DNA of 48,469 nt from Bacteroidia bacterium (GTDB lineage Bacteria; Bacteroidota; Bacteroidia; Bacteroidales; GWF2-35-48): positions 1-48,469 of the forward strand of contig JACREX010000238.1 in assembly GCA_016212695.1 (NCBI GenBank), given 5' to 3'. Position 1 is the stretch's first letter. Each line of letters begins with the position of its first letter. Below are positions 41,268 to 48,469 of the stretch, piece after piece. The notes beneath the pieces are model-generated. The model was not told where the DNA came from, did no database searches, and saw nothing but the letters and a program-made list of their open reading frames with translations. The position numbers and the translations under genes are program-made.

Positions 41268-41307
41268 CAGTGAAACAAAAAACTAATACCAACTTTAAAC
41301 TTTAAAC

Positions 41308-42630
41308 GTGAAACTCTATATAGAAACCTACGGATGCCAGATGAATGTGTCGGACAGCGAAGTGGCGGTATCCATCTTGAAAGAGAACGGATTTACACAT
41401 ACAGGAGATATCCACGAAGCAGACATTATATTAGTGAACACCTGCTCTGTGCGTGAAAATGCCGAAACACGCGTTTGGGGAAGACTTGATGTTTTCCGTC
41501 AGATACGGAAAAAAAAACCGGAAATTATTATCGGCATTATCGGATGTATGGCCGAACGGCTGAAAGCAAAACTTCTGGAAGAAGGACGTGTTGATCTGGT
41601 TGTGGGGCCAGATGCATACCGCGATTTGCCAAGGCTTATTAAACAGGCGGAATCCGGAAAGGCAGCCATCAATGTGCAGCTATCGTGCGATGAAATGTAT
41701 GAAGATATCAGCCCGGCGAGGTACGGCAGCAACGGCGTTTCTGCTTTTGTATCCATTATGCGGGGCTGCGACAATATGTGCGCATTTTGTGTTGTGCCGT
41801 TTACAAGAGGCCGGGAGCGCAGCCGTGACCCTGAAACTATTCTTCAGGAAATATTTGAGCTAAAAGAAAAACGATTCAGGGAGGTAACGCTTATCGGCCA
41901 GAATGTAGATAAATACAACTGGAAAAACAGCGACGCTTCCGTTATAAATTTTGCATCATTGCTCGAAAGGGTGGCAACTGCCAATCCGGAATTGAGAGCG
42001 CGCTTTTCCACCTCTTATCCGCAAGACATGACCGACGAGGTACTTCATATAATGGCAAAATACCAAAACATCTGTAAAAGCATTCACCTCCCGATGCAGT
42101 CGGGAAGCACACGGATCCTTGAATTGATGAGGCGAGGTTATACCAGCGAGTGGTATATGGGCCGGATTACAGCCATAAAAAAAATACTGCCCGGCTGCGC
42201 CATATCTACCGATATCATTACCGGTTTTTGCGGTGAAACTGAAGAAGATCACAAGGACACTCTCTCGCTGATGACATGGGCAAAATTCGATTTCGCTTTT
42301 ATGTTCAAATATTCCGAACGGCCAAATACATTTGCTCAACGAAATTACAAAGACGATGTTCCGGAAAATATAAAAGCACAACGGCTCGCCGAGATCATCG
42401 CCCTGCAAAATAAATTATCGGCAGAAAGTAAACAACAAGACCTGAACAAGGTTTTTGAAGTGTTGGTTGAGGGCTTTTCGAAAAAATCAAAAGACTTTTT
42501 ATCCGGAAGAAATTCGCATAACAAAGTGATTGTTTTTCCCAAAAAAAATTATTCGATCGGAGATTTTGTTCAGGTGCGTGTTATCCGTTCGACATCTGCA
42601 ACGCTGATTGGCGAGGTTGTAAAAAAATGA
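41308..42630 (+). CDS. miaB: tRNA-2-methylthio-N6-dimethylallyladenosine synthase
   Basis: A 440-residue protein with a GTG start. It is a radical SAM methylthiotransferase acting on i6A37 of tRNA. The UPF0004 domain cluster ligands are C10 (YGCQMN), C46 (VNTCSVRENAE) and C80 (GIIGCMAER). The radical SAM motif is RGCDNMCAFC with C154, C158 and C161. Further typical segments are RGRERSRDPETI, LIGQNVDKYNW, HLPMQSGSTRIL and TDIITGFCGETEEDH. A C-terminal TRAM domain (about 375-438) binds tRNA. All catalytic residues are present. Own promoter; the next gene also has one. Confidence 0.97.
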   Translation: MKLYIETYGCQMNVSDSEVAVSILKENGFTHTGDIHEADIILVNTCSVRENAETRVWGRLDVFRQIRKKKPEIIIGIIGCMAERLKAKLLEEGRVDLVVGPDAYRDLPRLIKQAESGKAAINVQLSCDEMYEDISPARYGSNGVSAFVSIMRGCDNMCAFCVVPFTRGRERSRDPETILQEIFELKEKRFREVTLIGQNVDKYNWKNSDASVINFASLLERVATANPELRARFSTSYPQDMTDEVLHIMAKYQNICKSIHLPMQSGSTRILELMRRGYTSEWYMGRITAIKKILPGCAISTDIITGFCGETEEDHKDTLSLMTWAKFDFAFMFKYSERPNTFAQRNYKDDVPENIKAQRLAEIIALQNKLSAESKQQDLNKVFEVLVEGFSKKSKDFLSGRNSHNKVIVFPKKNYSIGDFVQVRVIRSTSATLIGEVVKK

Positions 42631-42662
42631 TCCTGTAAATTCATTTTGCAGATTAGATTTTT

Positions 42663-42670
42663 TATCTTTG
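42663..42670 (+). promoter_or_regulatory. -7 promoter box of the epimerase-like gene
   Basis: TATCTTTG matches TAnnTTTG, 15 bases before the ATG at 42686. The in-frame TTG at 42668 lies inside this box and so is unlikely to be the start. Confidence 0.5.
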
Positions 42671-42685
42671 ATAAAAATCCAGACT

Positions 42686-43618
42686 ATGAAAATATTTGTA
42701 ATCGGCGGAACCGGTTTCCTGGGTTCTTATATTGTGCCGAAACTTATTCTGAACAACCATGAGGTTACGATTCTGACCACGAATGAAGCCAAAATTAAAA
42801 TCATTGAAAACATCGGGGCAAAAGGGATTGTGGGCAATATTCTGAATATTGAAGAATTTTTACCCAAGCTTCCGAAACAGGATATGATCATTTTTATTGC
42901 CATGCCTTTCCGTCCGGGAAGGATCGGTGAAAAAAAATTCCGGCAACTGCGACAGCAGACTACCGTCTTTGCTAAAAATGCCATTACCCTTGCAGAAAAA
43001 TTAGGAAGCATTTTGATTTTTACATTGGGAACCAGTTTTAAAACAAAAGGAGATGAAATTGCCGATGAAACATGGAAGATACACAGGGAAGGACTCACCC
43101 TTATCGGAGAGTATGTGGATCCAATCCTTGAAGATACACTTAAGAAAGGAACGCCTCCATTGATCCTGATGCTGCCCGGACAAATTTACGGGCCGGGCGG
43201 TTTGTTTATGATGATGGTTGATATGATGAAAAAAGGAAAATTCAGGGTGATTGGCAATGGCCTGAACCGTATTCCCCGCATCCACGCAGAAGACTGCGCA
43301 AATGCTTATATAAAAGCTGTGGAAAAATTACCCATAGGCGAAAAATTTATTCTTGCCGACGACTATGCCTGCACTGCCCGTGAATTTTCCGATTGTATGG
43401 CAGAATGTTTCGGTAAACCCAAACCGAAAAATATTCCTGCATTTATCATCCGGTGGGTTCTTGGAAAATATATGTCTAAAGTAATTCTGATGGATTGCAG
43501 GGTGAGCAATGCCAAAGCAAAAAAAATCATGGGATGGAAATTAAAATACCCTACTTATAAAGAAGGGCTGAAAGCAACCTTTGAAGCTTTGCTAAACGAT
43601 AAGATTTATCTCACGTAA
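42686..43618 (+). CDS. NAD(P)-dependent epimerase/dehydratase-like protein (atypical SDR)
   Basis: 310 residues from ATG 42686. An upstream TTG (42668) is within the -7 box. The N-terminus MKIFVIGGTGFLGSYIVPKL is the Rossmann NAD(P)-binding motif GGTGFLG. Later segments IFTLGTSFKTKGDE, LPGQIYGPGGLF and RIPRIHAEDCANAYIKAVEK fit atypical SDRs of the NAD-dependent epimerase/dehydratase group. A YxxxK catalytic motif is not evident, so it may bind cofactor without typical epimerase activity. Substrate unknown. It is monocistronic and followed by the convergent small lysine-rich gene. Confidence 0.85.
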   Translation: MKIFVIGGTGFLGSYIVPKLILNNHEVTILTTNEAKIKIIENIGAKGIVGNILNIEEFLPKLPKQDMIIFIAMPFRPGRIGEKKFRQLRQQTTVFAKNAITLAEKLGSILIFTLGTSFKTKGDEIADETWKIHREGLTLIGEYVDPILEDTLKKGTPPLILMLPGQIYGPGGLFMMMVDMMKKGKFRVIGNGLNRIPRIHAEDCANAYIKAVEKLPIGEKFILADDYACTAREFSDCMAECFGKPKPKNIPAFIIRWVLGKYMSKVILMDCRVSNAKAKKIMGWKLKYPTYKEGLKATFEALLNDKIYLT

Positions 43619-43631
43619 AATTATTATGAAA

Positions 43632-43661
43632 TAAAAAAGGCTGTCCTTTTGAGAACAGCCT
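43632..43661 (-). terminator. Rho-independent terminator of the lysine-rich small gene
   Basis: Read on the minus strand, AGGCTGT (43661-43655) pairs with ACAGCCT (43644-43638) and is followed by TTTTTTATTT. It lies 28 bases beyond the stop at 43690. It is a strong terminator on the minus strand and may also slow the convergent transcript. Confidence 0.75.
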
Positions 43662-43689
43662 GGGCAGATTATATACCGAAGTACATTTG

Positions 43690-43788
43690 TTATTTTTTCT
43701 TGCTACCGCAACTTTTCTTTTTTGCTGCAGGTTTTGCTTTCTTTACTACTGCCTTTTTAGCAGGTTTTGTTGCTTTCTTTGTTGCCAT
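43690..43788 (-). CDS. 32-residue lysine/alanine-rich basic protein (histone-H1-like)
   Basis: The minus strand from ATG 43788 to TAA 43690 encodes 32 residues beginning MATKKATKPAKKAVVKKAKP and ending SCGSKKK. About half are Lys, and KPA/KKA units repeat, as in histone-H1-like tails and small basic nucleoid proteins of Bacteroidota. There is one Cys. A clear intrinsic terminator follows 28 bases downstream, which argues for a real transcript. Nucleic-acid or ribosome binding is inferred from charge. No other domain is present. A chance open frame in a low-complexity repeat cannot be excluded, but the composition and terminator make this less likely. Confidence 0.65.
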   Translation of the reverse strand: MATKKATKPAKKAVVKKAKPAAKKKSCGSKKK

Positions 43789-43979
43789 AATTTTAGTTTT
43801 AAAATTAAATAATATGTAAAAATAACTGTAAACTATTCTGTAAAAACAACGGCGCTCCGAATGTTTTCAACAAAGTATTTAACAATCGGAAATTCTGCAA
43901 GCATGTAAAACAGGACGTTTTTTAAATTTAACTATAAATTTCTGAAATAATTTTCATTTGATTTAATAATATTATACGT

Positions 43980-43987
43980 TACATTTG
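43980..43987 (+). promoter_or_regulatory. Promoter (-33 and -7) of the holB-like gene
   Basis: TACATTTG matches TAnnTTTG, and TTTG at 43957-43960 is 19 bases upstream, the usual spacing. The ATG at 44005 follows after 17 bases. Confidence 0.55.
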
Positions 43988-44004
43988 GAAAGAAAAAATC
44001 AATA

Positions 44005-45132
44005 ATGCTTTTCAAAGAAGTTATTGGACAATATGCCATCAAGGAGCGCTTGGTTCAAACCGTAAAAGAAGGGAGGATCAGCCATGCGCAGCTTTTTATC
44101 GGGCCGAAAGGAACCGGAAAACTTGCCATGGCGCTTGCCTATGCACAGTATATTTCGTGCGAGAACCGGCAGGAAAACGACTCCTGCGGTGTGTGCCCCT
44201 CATGCCATAAATTCAACAAGCTCATCCACCCGGATCTTCATTTTGTTTTTCCTGTTGTAAAAAAATCTGATAAAAAACCTGTGAGCGATTCGTATATAGA
44301 AACCTGGAGAGAAGTTCTTTTGCAGAACCCGTATATTTCGCCCAATGAATGGTATGAGGCCATAGGCGCTGAGAAAAGCCAGGGACTGATTTATACAGAT
44401 GAAAGCGAAGAGATCATCCGGAAACTGAATTTTAAAACATTCGAAGGCGAGTATAAAATAATGATCATCTGGCTGGCGGAAAAAATGCACCCGGCCGCTG
44501 CCAATAAATTATTAAAGATACTCGAAGAGCCGCCTCCGAATACGATTTTCTTTTTACTGTCCGAAGAACCCGAACTGATGCTTCCCACCATTTTATCAAG
44601 GACACAGCTTATCAAACTTCCAAAGATAGACGACAACAGCCTGAGCGAAACGATAAAAGACAGGTTTGATCTTTCTGATGAAGAGATACAGAATATTGTC
44701 CGCATTTCAGGCGGCAGTTTTTTAAATGCTTTGAATATTATTCAATCATCCGACGAACAAAAGTTCAATTTTAAAAAATTCCAGGAACTGATGCGGCTCT
44801 GCTATGGACAGAAAATTTTCGAATTGCAGGGATGGGTTGACAGCATCGCTACCGTAGGCAGGGAAAAACAAAAAAGTTTCTTAGGTTTTTCATTGCGGAT
44901 GATCCGCGAAAATTTTTTGATGCATATAGCGAAACCCGAACTTATTTACCTTACAAAAGAAGAATCGGATTTCTCAGAAAAATTCCACCCCTTCATCAAT
45001 TCTGCTAACGTGCGCCAGATTGCCGAAGAATTGAACAAAGCCCAGTATCACATAGAACGAAACGGCAATGCAAGAATCGTACTGTTAGATATGACACTCA
45101 AGTTGGTAAAATTTCTAAAACAAAAGGTATAA
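44005..45132 (+). CDS. holB: DNA polymerase III delta' subunit
   Basis: A 375-residue protein. It is a clamp-loader subunit that helps load the sliding clamp. The P-loop-like GPKGTGK is at 33-39. The zinc-binding Cys set is C52, C61, C64 and C67 (SCENRQENDSCGVCPSCHKF). The segment MIIWLAEKMHPAAANKLLKILEEPPPNTIFFLLSEEPELMLPTILSRTQ carries the delta' SRT/SRC-type motif. The C-terminal collar region is present. The length is somewhat above the E. coli protein (334), as usual in Bacteroidota. Own promoter; converges on the next gene. Confidence 0.93.
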   Translation: MLFKEVIGQYAIKERLVQTVKEGRISHAQLFIGPKGTGKLAMALAYAQYISCENRQENDSCGVCPSCHKFNKLIHPDLHFVFPVVKKSDKKPVSDSYIETWREVLLQNPYISPNEWYEAIGAEKSQGLIYTDESEEIIRKLNFKTFEGEYKIMIIWLAEKMHPAAANKLLKILEEPPPNTIFFLLSEEPELMLPTILSRTQLIKLPKIDDNSLSETIKDRFDLSDEEIQNIVRISGGSFLNALNIIQSSDEQKFNFKKFQELMRLCYGQKIFELQGWVDSIATVGREKQKSFLGFSLRMIRENFLMHIAKPELIYLTKEESDFSEKFHPFINSANVRQIAEELNKAQYHIERNGNARIVLLDMTLKLVKFLKQKV

Positions 45133-45146
45133 GGTATACCTCTTTT
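45125..45146 (+). terminator. Weak terminator-like hairpin after holB
   Basis: AGGTAT (45125-45130) pairs with ATACCT (45136-45141), followed by CTTTT. The stem is short and overlaps the stop codon. Confidence 0.3.
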
Positions 45147-45148
45147 CA

Positions 45149-48100
45149 CTATTCCTTCACAAACTTTTTTATACCTATCGTTTTATCATTAAATAATTTC
45201 ACAAAATATACTCCGCTTGGAAACGGCGAAACATCAATGGTTATCTTCTTTTCGACATATGAAGTATAGACGGATTGCCCGATCATATTGATGATTTCAA
45301 ATTTAGAATTTCCTGTCACATTGAGCGTAGTCGAAATGTGGGAATTAGAATTTTGAATTTCAATAGTCAGTTCATTTTTTACAGGATTCGGATAAATTTT
45401 AAAATCGCCGTTCAATATATTTTCGGGAACACTCACTTCAATAATGCCATTGTCTTCGATGTTAGACAGGCTCTGGCTGAACGGGCCGCCCATGTCTTTG
45501 GCATCGCCGCTTGACCAGCAGTCAGAAAGTCTCTTTGCTGAAATCTGATACCTTACCACTCCGCCGCCTGTAGGCGTATCGGTAAACGTATTCAGATCGC
45601 CGGGAATCGAATCCAGAGTAATCCATCCGGAAGACGGCTGATAACGGTAAATATAATATGTATAATATTCAAATCCCTGGTAATGGTTCCAGATAAGATT
45701 TATGTCTTGTCCCTGTCCGAGGTTTACCGTAAGGTGAATGGTTTTATGAACTGCGCTAAACGGGCTTTCTGTTCCGCAACTGTCAACAGCCGATATTTTG
45801 TAGCGCCATGCCCTCTGGTGCGGGTTTGAGAGCGGATCGGTCCATTTGCTCATAATAGCATAAGGGATGGCGGCGACAACATGGTAAACGCCGGCCTGCG
45901 TGGTTTCTTTCCAGAACTTGTAATGCGATATACCTGCAGTCTGCTGCTTTTCCCATACAACCATATTTTTTGATGCATTGCCAATTACATCAACAGAAAC
46001 AATACAAATCGGTTGTAACACCGGTTGTATTTCCGATATGGTTGCGTATGATACCGCATTGCAGCCGCCGCTTGTTACGGTTACGTTGTAATCGCCTGCC
46101 TGCACTCCGGTCAAATCCTGATTATGCGTACTGTCTGACCAGTTATACGTGAAATTTGTACCTCCTGAAACGCTGATGTAGATTCCACCGTTTATCCCAT
46201 TGCAAATGGGATTTACAATCGAATCTATGGTTATAATGGCTGATCCCGATTCGCTGATGGCTGCGGTAGCCGCAGCCGTGCAGGCGTGAGCGTCGGTGAT
46301 GGTGATCGAATATATTCCCGCACCCAGAGACGTTAAATTTTGTGTTGGCGCGCCGGTACTCCAATTATAAATATAGGGAACTGTGCCGCCTGAAACCGTT
46401 GTGGTAATACTACCGTCTGCGTTTCCACACGATGCGTTTATTATTGTAAATGTTATTTCAAGTTGTGCGGGTTGAGCTACATTTATACTCTGCACTGCCT
46501 GGCAATTATTCGCATCAGTAACCACAATTTCATAGGGACCTGCCGTAAGGCTGCCTATATTCTGATTCAGCGTATCGCCATTGCTCCATTCCAATTGATA
46601 GGGCTGTGTGCCGCCGGTTACTGTAACAGATATTGCCCCGTCGCTTCCTCCGGAACACGAAACAGGCGTAACTTGCACATTAGTAATATTTGCTCCATTG
46701 GTAGAACTGATAACTGCCGGAGCAGAATTCTGGCACTGATTTGCATCGGATACATATAATATATATACACCGGCTGCAAGGCTGTCGGCAATATTCACGG
46801 TATCGCCCATGCTCCACAGGTATTGATACGGCGATGTGCCGCCGGTAACTGTTGCGGTTGCCGATCCGGTATGCTGGCCACAAGTTGTATTAACTACATT
46901 AATTGTAATATCTATGGATGAATATACCGATAGCGTGATATTATCCGAAGCGCTGCAACCATAAGCGTTTGTAACTGTTACTGCAAAATTACCAGATGTG
47001 CTAACTGTAATCGAAGAAGAATTTAAACCATTATTCCATTGGTAATAATTGCCTGAACCACCTGCTGTAAGCGTGATGGAAGCATTTGTGCAAATAGCGG
47101 TGTCGTTGCCGAGATTGACAACAGGAAGCGGGTTGACAGTAACGGTCACGGAAGATGTCACATTGCTGAAACCATCATTAACCGTGACTGTATAGATAGT
47201 GGTAATAGTTGGTGAAACGATCGGATTCTCTATGGTGGAAATGAACCCTGCCGGATTAGATGACCATGAATAATTATAGTTAGTGGATCCCCCCGATGCA
47301 TTAGCATTCAATTGAACACTTGAACCGGAACAAACCGTATTTGGCGTGGCTGAAGCGTTTGCTGAAAACAGGCAACAGGTAACAATGATGGTTAGCTGGT
47401 CAGAACTCTGGCACCCGGTAACTGAATCAGTCACTAATAAAGTAAAGACAGTGGTTTCTATTAAACCTATTGTTGTGGGATCCTCAATAGTGGATACAAA
47501 CAACGAAGCAGCAGGTGTCCATGAATAGAGAAATGATCCGCTGCCACCGGAAACAGTAGCGTTCAAATTCGTAAATGAACCATACACTATAATTTGATTA
47601 TATCCGGCATCTACAATTGGCAGCGGGTTCACGGTGAGGTTGGTTATAATAATGCTGTCGCAGCCGAGCGTTGTGTGAAGCGTGTCGGTGTAAGTTCCGC
47701 TTGTGGTGTAGGTGTGTGTGCCCACAGTGTAGGATTGGCCTGAACAAATTGCCACAGATTCACTGATTGAATATATTGGGTTTACTATAACATGCAACAC
47801 AGTATCTAAAACGATTGAGCAAGCGGTGGCGGTGTCGGTGGCCGAAATAGTGATTGTGTTATTTCCAATATTGAATATCGAATATTGAATAACGAATGTC
47901 GAAGTATAGCCATTGCCTACCTGCGCACCTCCATACTGATTACCGTTCACCGATAACTGGTAGCTGACACCGGGTTGCGAATTGTTAATAGAAAATTGCG
48001 TGTTACTTCCCGAGCAAATCGTGTCATTAGCGGCGATCATTTCCAGTTTTCCCATGAACCCTTTGGCCAGGATATTATCAATTCTTACAGGAGCCCAGTC

Positions 48101-48469
48101 GTTGCCATAATCGGGGATATCGTAAAAACCGACTCCTATGTAACTGAAATTCCCCATTACAAAATCTGCATTTAACACTTGGTCGAATGCCGAACCCGTG
48201 GTTGCATTGGTTATGTAAATATCGGCCTTATGCGCCGACGCGTTGTAATGTATCTCTACCCTGTACCACACGCTGTCGCTGAAAACATTATTAAGCTGAT
48301 AAGAATGCGAAACATAATCACTGAACATAAATTTGCGGACTGTGCCTGTGGAAGAAATGGTAAAGGCAGGCGTGATGCCGGGTAAAGGATCGGCATAATT
48401 CTGCTTATATCCCCTGACGCCGGGATATGTGCCGAAAACCGAATGAACAAAATTCAAATCCATCTTCAG
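45149..48469 (-). CDS. SprB-repeat, lectin-like T9SS adhesin (5' end outside the window)
   Basis: The frame stays open to the window edge, so residues before MDLNFVHSV are missing. Numbering is from ATG 48463 (1104 residues). Residues 1-145 resemble an L-type lectin-like fold (VWYRVEIHYNASAHKADIYI, YIGVGFYDIPDYGNDWAPVRIDNI). Ig-like modules of CHU-type proteins follow (about 145-500; SESVAICSGQSYTVGTHTY). Four SprB-type repeats are at about 505-815, and fibronectin-III-like modules at about 820-1000. A Por/TIGR04183 sorting domain (FKIYPNPVKNELTIEI, FPSGVYFVKLF, KKFVKE) ends the protein. It is a surface adhesin, probably sugar-binding by the first domain (inferred). The sorting domain carries a 14-residue in-frame insertion derived from a palindromic repeat (45312-45353). 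Confidence 0.9.
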   Translation of the reverse strand: MKMDLNFVHSVFGTYPGVRGYKQNYADPLPGITPAFTISSTGTVRKFMFSDYVSHSYQLNNVFSDSVWYRVEIHYNASAHKADIYITNATTGSAFDQVLNADFVMGNFSYIGVGFYDIPDYGNDWAPVRIDNILAKGFMGKLEMIAANDTICSGSNTQFSINNSQPGVSYQLSVNGNQYGGAQVGNGYTSTFVIQYSIFNIGNNTITISATDTATACSIVLDTVLHVIVNPIYSISESVAICSGQSYTVGTHTYTTSGTYTDTLHTTLGCDSIIITNLTVNPLPIVDAGYNQIIVYGSFTNLNATVSGGSGSFLYSWTPAASLFVSTIEDPTTIGLIETTVFTLLVTDSVTGCQSSDQLTIIVTCCLFSANASATPNTVCSGSSVQLNANASGGSTNYNYSWSSNPAGFISTIENPIVSPTITTIYTVTVNDGFSNVTSSVTVTVNPLPVVNLGNDTAICTNASITLTAGGSGNYYQWNNGLNSSSITVSTSGNFAVTVTNAYGCSASDNITLSVYSSIDITINVVNTTCGQHTGSATATVTGGTSPYQYLWSMGDTVNIADSLAAGVYILYVSDANQCQNSAPAVISSTNGANITNVQVTPVSCSGGSDGAISVTVTGGTQPYQLEWSNGDTLNQNIGSLTAGPYEIVVTDANNCQAVQSINVAQPAQLEITFTIINASCGNADGSITTTVSGGTVPYIYNWSTGAPTQNLTSLGAGIYSITITDAHACTAAATAAISESGSAIITIDSIVNPICNGINGGIYISVSGGTNFTYNWSDSTHNQDLTGVQAGDYNVTVTSGGCNAVSYATISEIQPVLQPICIVSVDVIGNASKNMVVWEKQQTAGISHYKFWKETTQAGVYHVVAAIPYAIMSKWTDPLSNPHQRAWRYKISAVDSCGTESPFSAVHKTIHLTVNLGQGQDINLIWNHYQGFEYYTYYIYRYQPSSGWITLDSIPGDLNTFTDTPTGGGVVRYQISAKRLSDCWSSGDAKDMGGPFSQSLSNIEDNGIIEVSVPENILNGDFKIYPNPVKNELTIEIQNSNSHISTTLNVTGNSKFEIINMIGQSVYTSYVEKKITIDVSPFPSGVYFVKLFNDKTIGIKKFVKE
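45303..45353. mobile_element. Palindromic mini-element inserted in frame, with 9-bp target duplication
   Basis: TTAGAATTT occurs at 45303-45311 and 45345-45353, flanking 33 bases that contain CACATTGAGCG and GTCGAAATGTG. The insert plus one duplication is 42 bp (14 codons), so the frame is kept. Removing it restores IEIQNSKFEIINMIG, a normal sorting-domain sequence. Confidence 0.65.

Overview
The window comes from an AT-rich chromosome of a Bacteroidota bacterium. Four things point to this: type IX secretion (T9SS) cargo with gliding-motility-associated or Por-type C-terminal sorting domains, SprB-type repeats, Bacteroidota-typical families (DUF4293, the PF14905-type outer-membrane barrel, FISUMP, TPR-PAS-SpoIIE), and repeated -7 promoter boxes of the form TAnnTTTG in front of genes on both strands. 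I cannot place it below phylum. No rRNA, tRNA, CRISPR array or phage module was seen.

Layout. 1-760: the cut-off start of an IS4-like transposase, a doubtful gene remnant and a secreted heavy-metal-associated domain protein. 904-7734 (minus): a giant SprB-repeat adhesin and a small porin-like protein. 7914-14526: a TPR/PAS/SpoIIE phosphatase with a small secreted partner, a DUF4293 membrane protein and an unusual B12-type radical SAM protein. 14528-18885: a potassium locus (dispersed repeat, phased operator, promoter, 58-aa membrane protein, Kup, shortened KdpD-like kinase, KdpE-like regulator). 18983-24266: a secreted protein, an AAA_14/DUF4143 ATPase and a PF14905-type barrel receptor. 24428-28526: an ECF sigma factor, its probable anti-sigma factor and a WG-repeat/barrel protein. 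The first and third of these genes carry the same ECF-type promoter. 28525-32992: a ChaN-like protein, a T9SS metallopeptidase, a DUF1848 protein and a barrel protein. 33154-37977: acyl-CoA ligase, a LytTR regulator, gmk, nadD and a T9SS SGNH-like protein. 38063-45132: an Ig-repeat/FISUMP protein, yebC, miaB, an epimerase-like protein, a 32-aa lysine-rich protein with its own terminator, and a holB-like gene. 45149-48469: a second SprB/lectin-like T9SS adhesin that runs off the window.

Three themes stand out. First, the K+ locus appears to place the single-subunit transporter Kup, instead of the usual KdpFABC pump, under a KdpDE-like pair. It has a small single-span protein just ahead of kup and 9-bp direct repeats in helical phase upstream of the promoter. 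Second, the ECF unit has two promoter copies with identical elements and identical spacing, one before the sigma gene and one before the WG/barrel gene, which predicts autoregulation and a target. Third, the intergenic DNA is rich in short palindromic and heptamer repeats. Two of these look like recent insertions with direct target duplications, and one sits in frame inside a T9SS sorting domain.

All family calls come from reading motifs by eye; no database search was run.
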